DNA from: an uncultured Bacilli bacterium | GTDB lineage: Bacteria > Bacillota_I > Bacilli_A > RF39 > UBA660 | Direction of reading: 5' to 3' | DNA length: 12,276 nucleotides | NCBI GenBank assembly: GCA_910586425.1 | Contig: CAJUHL010000043.1 | Location: forward strand, 1-12,276 | Shown here: piece after piece, positions 1 through 6,890 of the stretch | Layout of the letters: each line of letters begins with the position of its first letter | Numbering within the stretch: position 1 is the first letter of the stretch | The notes under the pieces: model-generated | What the model was told of the DNA's origin: nothing | Seen by the model: only the letters and a program-made list of their open reading frames with translations | Database searches by the model: none | Translations under genes and position numbers: made by a program

Positions 1-1
1 T

Positions 2-313
2 AATAAGTTGATGATACTTGTGGAGGCGCAGTCAACATGGACAGTGAATATTTTAGTAAGAATTTTGCTGTATCTTGCGCAGAGTTATCACGAATATTTT
101 CAGCGTACCAGCCAAGACTATTACAAAAGCAAGAAAGTAAAAATGCCAAAGCCTGAACTTTATGTTATTTTTACGGGAAACAAAGGGAGGAAACCCGATA
201 AAATATCTCTGTCTAAAGAATTTTTTGAGGGTGCAGATATAGACATTGAGGTAAAAGCAAAGGTTATCTATGAAAGCGATACAGACGACATTATCAATCA
301 GTATATCGCGTAG
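2..313 (+). pseudogene. Rpn-family recombination-promoting nuclease (PD-(D/E)XK, YhgA-like), internal fragment
   Basis: The reading frame is open from the left window edge, so the gene begins outside; a TTG at 8 is probably not the true start. Visible family hallmarks are LVEAQSTWT near the start, ILLYLAQSYHEYF, then KMPKPELYVIFTG and PDKISLSKEFF. In this family the EAQ motif belongs to the PD-(D/E)XK nuclease core. Members are usually about 280-330 residues and continue after INQYI with a segment like FCKVYDEQ plus a long helical tail. Here a TAG follows IINQYIA at once and no continuation is seen in other frames, so the C-terminal part is lost. The AT-rich repeats that follow suggest a junction or decay. 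Family recognition is firm; the truncation call rests on remembered family sequences. Confidence 0.65.
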
Positions 314-615
314 AATTTATATAAGTTCATATAAGTCTATATATCTTGATAAAACCGCATAATATAAGGCTTTTGATAATAATAGGTTCTATATATCTCT
401 ATATAAATTCATATATTTTCATGGCAAATTGGTGTAGTAATGGTGTAGAAACAAAAGAGTTTGATATGAACAAAAATTCTCATAATTAAATAATTAGGAC
501 ATCAGCATAAGTCCTTTATCAGTTGTAGAAATATAATTGATAGAGGGCTTATTTTGATGCCTTAAAATATCACGATAACCTAAAAAGATAATACGAAAAA
601 ACGAGGAGGAACACA
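314..615. other. Intergenic, about 300 bp, AT-rich with two small hairpins
   Basis: Besides the AT repeats, the segment holds stem AGGAC/GTCCT (496-500 with 511-515) and stem AGGGC/GCCTT (544-548 with 559-563, one G.T pair). No gene is evident and no convincing sigma-70 promoter was found for the gene at 616, although transcription must start somewhere upstream of it. Confidence 0.4.
318..414. repeat. AT-rich paired direct repeats after the truncated gene
   Basis: TATATAAGTTCATAT (318-332) recurs as TATATAAATTCATAT (400-414), and TCTATATATC occurs at 336-345 and 388-397, giving the order A-B-B-A. TGGTGTAG is also repeated in tandem at about 431-447. This could be a recombination or attachment site or simple AT drift. 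No recombinase gene lies in the window to decide it. Confidence 0.4.
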
Positions 616-831
616 ATGAATATAATTAATTTTGAAGAGGCAAAAACGAGAAAACAGTTAAAAGTAAAGGCGGCAAAACAATCGTCAGAGAAATCCTTAC
701 CGGAGACAGACAATAGCATATCGGAACTACAAAGGCAATATCGAGAGTATGCCCAGTTTTGTAACCAATGGTATGAGGATCATGTAATCGGACAGGATAA
801 AGATGGACGGTGGATATATAAAGACTTATAA
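616..831 (+). CDS. Small hypothetical protein, 71 aa
   Basis: I do not recognise this protein. The start is set by a very strong ribosome site (GAGGAGG with about 6 bases to ATG). The N-terminal half is rich in Lys, Gln and Ser and looks disordered. The C-terminal half (about residues 36-71) has an amphipathic helix (ISELQRQYREYAQFCNQWYEDHV) rich in aromatics and ends in a DGRWIYKDL strand-like tail. It resembles the short cytosolic proteins that populate Firmicute mobile elements. It is separated from the next gene by 271 bp and probably has its own transcript. Confidence 0.65.
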   Translation: MNIINFEEAKTRKQLKVKAAKQSSEKSLPETDNSISELQRQYREYAQFCNQWYEDHVIGQDKDGRWIYKDL

Positions 832-1102
832 AATTATGCTTGATGCAAGCTATGTATGCTTTATGCTAAATAAGGGTATACAGGGCTTGTTTGGCACCTG
901 CATATTTTCTTTGCAATCAATGCTAAATACGCTCTATAAGCCTCACAGAACGTCACAGCGGTATTCCAGAATCACTATACCATTCAATTTATCATTTTTA
1001 ATAATTAACCATCAATCACCAACTATCAAATAACCACCACAAAACCATCACAACATAAAAACGGCATTTCATTGACAAAATTAGAAAGGAGAATCAAAAC
1101 TA
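832..1102. other. Intergenic: hairpins, then G-poor leader
   Basis: The first part carries hairpin GCTTG-ATG-CAAGC (838-850) and a weaker CAGG/CCTG stem near 885-904. About 960-1075 is almost free of G on the + strand and rich in A and C, so it should be unstructured in RNA. It ends at the AAAGGAG ribosome site of the gene at 1103. A 76-codon open frame overlapping this stretch has no ribosome site and looks non-coding. Confidence 0.4.
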
Positions 1103-1552
1103 ATGGCAAGAGTAAAAGCATTGTCGGCTTATAAAATGGCAAAACGTATATACAACAGGGAAGATAATGTTTACGACAAGAAAGTAATTACAAAGCAGTT
1201 GATTACAAATATTCTGCTTATGTATATGGACGAATGCAGAAAAGCATTAGCCGAAGGAGAGAGGATAGAAATATCAAAGGTTGGTTCCGTTATACCAGAA
1301 GTAAAAGTCCATGAAGGAAACTTTAATCTTCCTATGTGTAATAAAGATGGCGGCAATCCACCATACACAAAACTAAAGATAACCCGGAACAACCTTTTAA
1401 GTGAAACCATGAACAGGAATCTGCTTAGAAATATTGAAAATGGTATTTATGGATTGGATAAATTACCACTTAGCAGACAGCAGATGGATATTCTAAAGAA
1501 AAGCGGATATATACCAACAGATGCAGAAATTAAAAATGGAGATGATGAATGA
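1103..1552 (+). CDS. Divergent HU/IHF-like DNA-binding protein, 149 aa
   Basis: The protein looks like an HU-fold variant. A helical N-terminal half (about residues 28-55, ITKQLITNILLMYMDECRKAL) is followed by GERIEISKVGSVIPEVKV (about 52-69), which matches the position and pattern of the HU segment leading into the DNA-clasping arm (compare VKLLNFGSFQMKTV in the bona fide HU at 1773). A shortened arm and PPYTKLKITRN (about 86-96) follow, then a C-terminal extension of about 50 residues not found in HU. The GRNPxTG arm signature is absent. The ATG has AAAGGAG upstream, and the stop overlaps the next start (ATGA). The likely role is nucleoid or element-DNA architecture; medium certainty. Confidence 0.6.
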   Translation: MARVKALSAYKMAKRIYNREDNVYDKKVITKQLITNILLMYMDECRKALAEGERIEISKVGSVIPEVKVHEGNFNLPMCNKDGGNPPYTKLKITRNNLLSETMNRNLLRNIENGIYGLDKLPLSRQQMDILKKSGYIPTDAEIKNGDDE

Positions 1553-1758
1553 TGGCAAAGCATATTAGCAACATGAACCAGTTACAAGCAGCACTTATGC
1601 CAGTAATGCTAGGCATGGTATTACATGGTGGATTAAATACAGGCAGCAATACACCTCATGTCTGGGACGATACCATGAAAACGACTGTAGAAAATGGGGA
1701 ACTTTTAAATTTGGCAATGGAATATTTGAAGGGTAAAGGATTTTCAGTACGAAATTAA
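1549..1758 (+). CDS. Small hypothetical protein, 69 aa
   Basis: I do not recognise this protein. It begins within the stop of the HU-like gene (ATGA overlap; a second ATG follows at once), so it is translationally coupled to it. It lies 14 bp before the HU gene. The N-terminal third (MNQLQAALMPVMLGMVLHGG) is Met-rich and hydrophobic and could be a short buried helix rather than a clear membrane span. A Gly/Asn/Thr linker and a helix (GELLNLAMEYLKGKG) follow. Its place between two HU-type genes suggests a partner in the same DNA-associated complex, but nothing in the sequence proves it. Confidence 0.6.
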   Translation: MMAKHISNMNQLQAALMPVMLGMVLHGGLNTGSNTPHVWDDTMKTTVENGELLNLAMEYLKGKGFSVRN

Positions 1759-1772
1759 GGAGGTACATAAGT

Positions 1773-2066
1773 ATGTCAGTAAATAAAAAAGAATTTGCAG
1801 ACAGGATGGCAGAAAAAGGCGGCATAAAAAAGAAAGACGCTATGAAGGGATTGAATCTATTCATTGAGACACTTATGGATTGTATGAGTGAGAATGAGAA
1901 AGTAAAACTCTTAAATTTTGGCAGCTTTCAGATGAAAACAGTGAAAGAGAGAACAGGCAGGAATCCACAAACTGGACAAGAGTGCATCATACCCGAACAT
2001 GAAAAGATAAAGTTTGTTGCAAGTGAGGGACTTGCAGACAGAATCAAGGAAAGAAGGAACGAATAG
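1773..2066 (+). CDS. HU family DNA-binding protein
   Basis: This is a canonical HU/IHF-type nucleoid protein of 97 aa, the usual family length of 90-100. The N-terminal helices cover about residues 4-40. The strand KLLNFGSFQM is at about 45-54, the beta-arm with the signature GRNPQTGQ at 62-69 and the proline that intercalates DNA are present, and the closing KIKFVASEGLADRIK is at about 78-92. It works as a dimer bending DNA. AAGGAGG precedes the ATG with good spacing, and the gene sits in the middle of the rightward operon. Mobile elements often carry their own HU copy for replication, transposition or repression complexes; which of these applies here is not visible. Confidence 0.93.
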   Translation: MSVNKKEFADRMAEKGGIKKKDAMKGLNLFIETLMDCMSENEKVKLLNFGSFQMKTVKERTGRNPQTGQECIIPEHEKIKFVASEGLADRIKERRNE

Positions 2067-2070
2067 TCAT

Positions 2071-2421
2071 ATGCAGTTAAAAGACAGAATTGTAATAATC
2101 AGTGAAAAGAATATGGACAGTATTAATGCTTTATATGGTAAATGTACTACAGATGAATTAGAACGGATTGTAAACAACATGATTGATAATGCAGTTGTAG
2201 AGATTAATGAGGATAGGAGCAGGTTACATATGGATAATACAGTTAATTGCAGCGAATGTGAGTATATGAAGATGTATGATTATGGGAACAGGATTTATTA
2301 TTGTGATCATGAAGATAGGACAGATGAAATGGGGAAATTATGTGTAGATGATGTACCAGGGATATGTCCTGAATGGTGTCCATTGAGATGTAAGATTGAT
2401 GACAGCTCTGCTGCCAAATGA
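2071..2421 (+). CDS. Cys-rich, possibly zinc-binding hypothetical protein, 116 aa
   Basis: I choose ATG at 2071, 4 bp after the HU stop, because AGAAGGA lies at the right distance; an upstream in-frame start inside the HU gene is less likely. The N-terminal half (1-55) is helical and acidic. The C-terminal half has CSEC (60-63), YYCDH (78 and 80), C91, CPEWC (99-103) and C107. That is enough ligands for one or two structural zinc sites of knuckle or treble-clef type. No enzyme motif is seen. It may bind nucleic acid or protein; the family is not recognised. Confidence 0.7.
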   Translation: MQLKDRIVIISEKNMDSINALYGKCTTDELERIVNNMIDNAVVEINEDRSRLHMDNTVNCSECEYMKMYDYGNRIYYCDHEDRTDEMGKLCVDDVPGICPEWCPLRCKIDDSSAAK

Positions 2422-2429
2422 AAAATCTG

Positions 2430-2449
2430 ACTCCGCAAAAGTGTGGAGT
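2430..2449 (+). other. Intergenic hairpin
   Basis: ACTCCGC pairs with GTGGAGT around an AAAAGT loop, with one G.T pair on the + strand. There is no T-run behind it, so it is not a standard terminator. It may protect or process the mRNA between the Cys-rich gene and the next gene. Confidence 0.45.
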
Positions 2450-2478
2450 GAAAATTTAAAAATATAGGAGTGTGTCTA

Positions 2479-2763
2479 ATGAAGTTTAAAGATTTAGAAT
2501 GGAAAGATGTTGTGTCAGAGAATGTGGTTGTCAGTAGTCATTGTACGATTAATCTATGTGGCGTGATAAAGATAGAATTTCAGATTAATCATGATCCGAA
2601 AGACAATCAATATTACCTGTATGCATTTGGGAAAGGGAGCATCAGAAGGTTACAGCCTGAAAAATGTGCTTCAATTGAATCAGCAAAGAATGTTGCATAC
2701 AGGATATACAGTAATGAGATGGAGAAGATAAAGAAAGCGGTTGATTATCTGGTGGTTACTTAG
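2479..2763 (+). CDS. Hypothetical protein, 94 aa
   Basis: I do not recognise the family. ATG at 2479 is preferred over a GTG 9 bases earlier because TAGGAG lies 8 bases before it. The predicted fold is alpha/beta: strands around VVVSSHCTINLCGVIKIEFQI (about 19-38) and QYYLYAFGKGSIRRL (about 46-60), then a helix pair (SIESAKNVAYRIYSNEMEKIKKAVDYLV). The single-domain length and the lack of signal or membrane segments suggest a small cytosolic protein. It is the last gene of the rightward cluster; no intrinsic terminator is obvious after it. Confidence 0.65.
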   Translation: MKFKDLEWKDVVSENVVVSSHCTINLCGVIKIEFQINHDPKDNQYYLYAFGKGSIRRLQPEKCASIESAKNVAYRIYSNEMEKIKKAVDYLVVT

Positions 2764-3529
2764 AAAAAAGTAATGAGATTTCTTGAATCAATTTATTAAA
2801 TTTCTATAAACAAATCCATTGTGTGTATCTACACAGAAAATCCAATAAACAAATCAAATATTTAGCATGAGAATTATATAAAGGGCTGAATGAAATGTTC
2901 AGTCCTAATTACAATGCAAAAATTTAACATTTTGATTTATAGGCTGAACAAGTTAGAAAATGCAAATATGGAATTTTGTTAGGTTTTCTACAATTAGATG
3001 GAGAAATATATGAGGGGTGATGAAGTTCACCATACCTTATAGAATTAGATGTGGAAGAAGTATAGAAGGGTATCGAAGTTTGTTATCCCCTAAAATTTTC
3101 GGGTGTGAAATGTATTCACAACTGAAAAAATATTTACCAGAATGAGAAATGTATATATGTGGTGTCCCCAAACGGGATGTCACAAAGAAAACTAAAAGTA
3201 GAAATATTTATTGTAAAGGTGATTTAGTTGAAAAAGAACATTGAGAACTACATATAAAGTTGTCGTGCTGTCGCACTCCAAATCGTCGGTTTTGTACTGT
3301 GATTCCAAATTTGTCTGTTTGAGATGCACATATATAGAAGTACATTATATGTAGTTCTCAATTGGACAAATTTGGAAAACACATATAAAAAAGTTGTCAC
3401 CAATTTAGAAGATGCATATAAATCTTCTTCTAATATGTACTTTCTAAAAAAGTGACAAATTTTAAAAATCAGACTTTTGAGCGTAGCGAAAACTTTATAT
3501 GTAAACAAAGTGACAAGAAGGAGAATAAA
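2764..3529 (+). other. Gene-free 766-bp block with serial hairpins
   Basis: Stems seen: TGTGT/ACACA (2822-2835), a 9-bp AGGGCTGAA/TTCAGTCCT with one G.T (2882-2906), TAGAAAA/TTTTCTA (2954-3000), GGTGA/TCACC nested in AGG/CCT (3013-3037), TGTGAA/TTCACA (3104-3120) and a 10-pair stem GTGGTGTCCC/GGGATGTCAC with three G.T pairs (3159-3183). From 3240 on, larger interleaved inverted repeats take over. G.T pairs fall on the + strand, as expected if this is a + strand transcript. The style matches the block after 5136. No convincing ORF is present. Confidence 0.45.
3240..3362. repeat. 18-bp perfect inverted repeat with interleaved second pair
   Basis: ATTGAGAACTACATATAA (3240-3257) is repeated inverted at 3345-3362. 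A second pair, CCAAATTTGTC (3305-3315) with GACAAATTTGG (3365-3375), crosses it. ACATATAAAGTT (3250-3261) is also inverted at 3491-3502, so the left arm has two alternative partners. The arrangement fits a switching RNA, an origin-type cruciform, or protein sites; the sequence does not decide. Confidence 0.7.
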
Positions 3530-3697
3530 ATGGAAAGACAAACAGTAAAAATTATTGACATGAAACAGGCAGGACTTTATATCAAGAATGGATTACAGCC
3601 AGTAAAAATTTATTATGATAATAAACTGGTTATGGAATTTGATAAAGAAAAGAGTAACCCACTTTATACAAAATGGCTGAATAGGACTCTCAAATAA
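3530..3697 (+). CDS. Small hypothetical protein, 55 aa (DUF5659-like)
   Basis: ATG at 3530 follows AAGGAG with ideal spacing; the frame extends upstream but without a ribosome site. The sequence has the pattern VKIIDMKQAGLYIKNG, then VKIYYDNKLVMEF and a final LYTKWLNRTLK. This resembles the short DUF5659-type proteins found in Firmicute phages and plasmids, which carry an Ax2L/xxG followed by two strands. That resemblance is from memory. Function is unknown. It lies 34 bp before the 467-aa gene in the same direction and directly after the inverted-repeat cluster, whose last arm (3491-3502) ends 28 bp before its start. Confidence 0.65.
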   Translation: MERQTVKIIDMKQAGLYIKNGLQPVKIYYDNKLVMEFDKEKSNPLYTKWLNRTLK

Positions 3698-3731
3698 TGA
3701 GATAGATGTTAAATGAAAGGAATTTAATAAA

Positions 3732-5135
3732 TTGATTGAAACAATTACTGTTGGTAGATTTAAAAATTACAGAAAGATTTGTGAATACCTTCATGAACCG
3801 ATAAAAACAGGTAAATCAAAACAGTTACAATTAGAGGATTGGAAAAGGTATTTTGAATATGAGAGAGATGGAAATGCGTTTGTGATTACAAAAGTGTATG
3901 ATGCGCCTAAAGAAAAAATCAGAAAGGCAATAAATGATACATCAAATTACACGAGTAACAATACAAAAAACATCCAGTCAATGATTGATTACCTACAGGC
4001 AAAGTTTGATCTTGATGATAACTGGTATTCATTTACAGACTGGTATTGTGAGAAATTGGAATTGATGCATAAAGGAATCTGCAATGCGGTTTATCACCCT
4101 GATGAAATTGATGCAGTGTGTGAAGAATACAACATTTCTGATGGTAAGTTATTTTGTGAATATGTTTCGGCGGCAAAATCAGAACTGAAAAGTATGTTTC
4201 TGAAAGCACTGGCGTATTTAGACAAAAAGAATAAGATAACCTATCAGGATCAGTATAAATTTACATATCAGTTAGGAAAGCGTACAAGAGGAAATGTTAT
4301 AACTGATGTATTAAATGAACGCATTGAGGAGAATGAAACAATTGTTTGTAATGATATGAACGAAGACTATAAGCTGAGTAAAAAGATGAAGGGCAGACAG
4401 TTATTGAAAATAATATATTCGAAGGAGAGACTCACTAAGGAGTTTAAGGAGTTGAGTCTGGGAATGCTGCAAGATGATGAGTATGCCATTGATAAATTGA
4501 ATTGTGAATTATCATATCAGCATCCAACATTCCATCCTGATTATAGTTCCATATGTAAAGATCGTCCCCTGATTTCATATTATCGTGGAATAGCTATTTC
4601 TGATATGGAGCTTGAAGAAAGTGACCAGGATTGCCTTGCACTGGATATAACAAACAGGATCAGAACCAAAGTAAGAAAGTCATTGGTGAAAAGCTATAGA
4701 AAACCTGTGGAACTATCTGATTTAAAAGCAATTGAAAAAGCTTTGTTTCAACAGTATTATGATAAGATTGACGAGGATATTATATTACTGGCAGATAATA
4801 ATGATGCATCAGATATTGAACAGATTTTTGGTGGTAATGACAACTGGGGCAATCCTGTCTCCATGGAGCATGATTTCTCTGTAGAAGAAATACTTGACAT
4901 GCCTACAGAGGGGGAGGTTCAAATGAACCTACCATTAGTAAATACAGATTGTGTGGGACAGAATGAAGTATGCAAAGTAGAGTCTTCAAATAATTTTAAG
5001 ACTCTAAAACAAGATGCCATATCATCCAAAACAGATGATATAAACATTAATGAATCTCATGATAATAGCAGTCATGGGATATTTTGCGTTACTGGAAAAG
5101 ATTCAGATTATATTGATATAGATGATCTGTATTGA
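3732..5135 (+). CDS. Large hypothetical protein, 467 aa, mobile-element type
   Basis: The start is TTG at 3732, with AAAGGAA nine bases upstream. I do not recognise a catalytic domain. The first about 60 residues (ITVGRFKNYRKICEYL, then DWKRYFEYERDGNAFVITKVYD) look like a small DNA- or RNA-contacting module that recurs at the N-terminus of plasmid and phage proteins in Clostridia. This is an impression, not a match. The middle (about 80-390) is mostly helical with many Lys/Glu pairs. The last about 75 residues are acidic, Asn/Ser-rich and probably disordered. Inside the gene, GGGGGAGG lies before an in-frame ATG at 4923. A replication or regulatory role fits the context (55-aa gene before it, structured DNA on both sides) but is unproven. 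Confidence 0.75.
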   Translation: MIETITVGRFKNYRKICEYLHEPIKTGKSKQLQLEDWKRYFEYERDGNAFVITKVYDAPKEKIRKAINDTSNYTSNNTKNIQSMIDYLQAKFDLDDNWYSFTDWYCEKLELMHKGICNAVYHPDEIDAVCEEYNISDGKLFCEYVSAAKSELKSMFLKALAYLDKKNKITYQDQYKFTYQLGKRTRGNVITDVLNERIEENETIVCNDMNEDYKLSKKMKGRQLLKIIYSKERLTKEFKELSLGMLQDDEYAIDKLNCELSYQHPTFHPDYSSICKDRPLISYYRGIAISDMELEESDQDCLALDITNRIRTKVRKSLVKSYRKPVELSDLKAIEKALFQQYYDKIDEDIILLADNNDASDIEQIFGGNDNWGNPVSMEHDFSVEEILDMPTEGEVQMNLPLVNTDCVGQNEVCKVESSNNFKTLKQDAISSKTDDININESHDNSSHGIFCVTGKDSDYIDIDDLY

Positions 5136-5259
5136 TGCTGAATTAGTTATTTAGGCTGTATTTTGAAAATATATCCTTGTGGGCTATGTAGGTGGGGGAT
5201 GTTTTGTACCCCTCTGAAAATAAAGGTGCGTCAAATTAGACGCTGCTATGAAAGCATCT

Positions 5260-5277
5260 TGCGTCCATTTGGACGCA
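5260..5277. repeat. Hairpin TGCGTCC-ATTT-GGACGCA, left member of a distant pair
   Basis: A 7-bp GC-rich stem with tetraloop ATTT, extended on the outside by T.G and C-G pairs (5258-5279). It is the exact reverse complement of the hairpin at 6618-6635, so the two loops (ATTT and AAAT) are complementary. Confidence 0.75.
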
Positions 5278-6351
5278 GGTTTATATATTACACTGGCTTT
5301 CAAAGGACACTGTTATATATAAATCTCAATCGTTAAAAAATTCGTGCGAAAACCCTTTTATCAAGTAGAAAATTATTCCACTTGATTATTGTAGCTGCCC
5401 ACGAAATCGTGGTTACATCAAAAAGTACGGCTTCGACAGAATTGACGGAGCCATTTGTGGCGCATATGTATAGATTGGATTTCCCAACTATTTTTATAGG
5501 GCTATAGCGTTTCACGATATCCCTTTGAAGGAAAGTTGTATTGTATCTATTGTGGAAATTTTATTATAGGGGCTACCCTGTTTCAGGGCATAGGTATCCA
5601 CCATTTAGAGGGTACTCATTATAAGCATATCCTTTGAAATATACGGTTATTTGCCGATTAGTCCGATTGGAAGGAGTAAGCGGAGGTCACTGTTAGTTAC
5701 CTTCATTGTGGAATAGTAAAGGGAGTAAAGAATATTTACATCCTTGAAAACAAGTAAATCCAAAAGTCGGTAAAAACGACTTTAGAAATTTAACCCTAAT
5801 AATTACGGTTTGAATCAGGGTATTATTTCAGATGTCGGTTTAACGTATTCCTAAAATGGAAATCTGAGCACCAAATGGCGCTGAGTGATTAGAATTAACG
5901 ATTTCGGTTCAAACAGAATCCGTAAAAGTGGAAAGTGTTGTCCATCGTGGACAATGTTGCTACTAATGGCAATGGCAGTAATATTGTGATATATTACATA
6001 TCTGCTGCCAGTATGAAAATTTAGGTGGGTAGTATTATGCGACATACCATAGCTCTGTGAGACGATGGTTTCCCGTGGGTAACTGGTGCGTACCTGTAGG
6101 TACAGTTGTTATTAGGTTTTGGACAAGATTGTCCAGAAGTGAACGGGCTAAGTTTTTCATTTGTTAGACCACAAGTGTGCGAAAGATTTCAAATCCTTCA
6201 GTTTGAATGATTTGAAACTTGCAGAATGAAAATCTCAACTGACAAAATTGGGCTTGAATATATTAGTGGGTAACGATTCGTTACAGCCCTTCATATAATG
6301 GAAGTATTATAAAAAGACTTCCGTTCGTTACAAAGCGAACGCTTTAAAAGG

Positions 6352-6377
6352 TTTGCTTACCAGTTTTGGCAAGCAAA
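6352..6377 (+). repeat. Apical-module hairpin 1 (variant)
   Basis: TTTGCTT/AAGCAAA encloses A-CCA-GTTT-TGG-C. It is a variant of the two-tier hairpin seen at 6414-6437 and 6826-6847: a unique lower stem, one unpaired A, then an inner CCA/TGG helix. Confidence 0.6.
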
Positions 6378-6413
6378 GATATTCATACAAAATAAAACGC
6401 TTATATTATTTGA

Positions 6414-6437
6414 GTTTTCACCAGATTGGGGGAAAAC
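6414..6437 (+). repeat. Apical-module hairpin 2
   Basis: Lower stem GTTTTC/GAAAAC, then unpaired A, inner CCA/TGG with loop GAT, and GG on the 3' side. The apical string ACCAGATTGGG is identical to that at 6831-6841, although the lower stems differ in sequence. Confidence 0.65.
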
Positions 6438-6617
6438 CTATTTCACTTCAAAACGAAGAACCTTAAACTTTGCAGTGGGTTTAAACTCAACACCTACAAA
6501 GTGCTGAGTTTTCCACAGAAGTGTGTAAAAGGTTGCCCCATGGTGGTACAAATGCAAATGAATATAAATTAGTTCGTTATGGTCTAATCATCTATTCGAC
6601 AGATTGTTGTTGATGGA

Positions 6618-6635
6618 TGCGTCCAAATGGACGCA
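6618..6635. repeat. Hairpin TGCGTCC-AAAT-GGACGCA, right member of the pair
   Basis: It has the same seven-base stem as 5260-5277 with the loop inverted. The two 18-mers are perfect reverse complements separated by about 1.34 kb. Confidence 0.75.
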
Positions 6636-6825
6636 AGCAAACACTTTAAAAGGTGTGGATTCTATTATTTTCCCAATAAGCTGGGAAAGTCAGTGTTTCC
6701 AAATCTGGAAACGTAAAAATCACGATTACACAGAATTGAGAAATCGCAACTGATTGCGATAACCAAAATCAAACACAACTGAATACATGAATTAATCAGG
6801 GAGCCGCTTCTGACTCTCTATTTTA

Positions 6826-6847
6826 GCGTCACCAGATTGGGAGACGC
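6826..6847 (+). repeat. Apical-module hairpin 3
   Basis: Lower stem GCGTC/GACGC carries the same apical string ACCAGATTGGG as 6420-6430. It is the last hairpin before the HNH gene, 43 bp upstream of its start. Confidence 0.65.
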
Positions 6848-6890
6848 ATCTATTATCATATCGAAAATTGAAAGGAAGTATTAATATAAA

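Larger units (their letters stand above)
5140..6880 (+). ncRNA. Hairpin train: candidate giant structured RNA
   Basis: About 1.74 kb without a plausible gene. Hairpins in order (outer limits): 5228-5243, 5244-5256, 5258-5279, 5280-5323, 5360-5386, 5399-5412, 5429-5452, 5488-5499, 5523-5535, 5576-5588, 5594-5615, 5682-5704, 5743-5754, 5763-5783, 5793-5821, 5828-5867, 5867-5882, 5905-5922, 5938-5954, 5973-6010, 6046-6069, 6081-6107, 6120-6135, 6187-6217, 6250-6289, 6300-6322, 6322-6341, 6352-6377, 6414-6437, 6446-6458, 6483-6511, 6514-6525, 6568-6588, 6618-6635, 6641-6656, 6669-6688, 6695-6712, 6743-6760, 6798-6819, 6826-6847. Seven have at least 7 consecutive Watson-Crick pairs with a loop of 8 or less, where a rough composition-based hand estimate expects about one. 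G.T exceptions outnumber A.C exceptions on the + strand, pointing to + strand RNA. Ends, promoter and family are not known. Confidence 0.5.

Noticed and set aside
803..1033. 76-codon + strand open frame
   Set aside because: It overlaps the end of the 71-aa gene, has no ribosome site, and its later part lies in the G-poor leader; codon pattern looks random.
2430..2449. Intrinsic terminator between 2421 and 2479
   Set aside because: Stem is present but there is no T-run.
3020..3145. 41-codon + strand frame beginning MKFTIPYRIRCGRS
   Set aside because: AGGGG is only two bases from the ATG and the start lies inside hairpin 3016-3031; kept as noncoding, though not excluded.
3248..3541. 97-codon minus strand frame
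   Set aside because: It runs through the inverted-repeat cluster with no ribosome site and no recognisable protein.
5333..6045. Minus strand frames of 60 and 64 codons in the hairpin train
   Set aside because: No ribosome sites, and sequence dictated by hairpin arms.
5140..6880. CRISPR array or tandem repeat
   Set aside because: The stems differ in sequence and spacing; there is no constant repeat with variable spacers.
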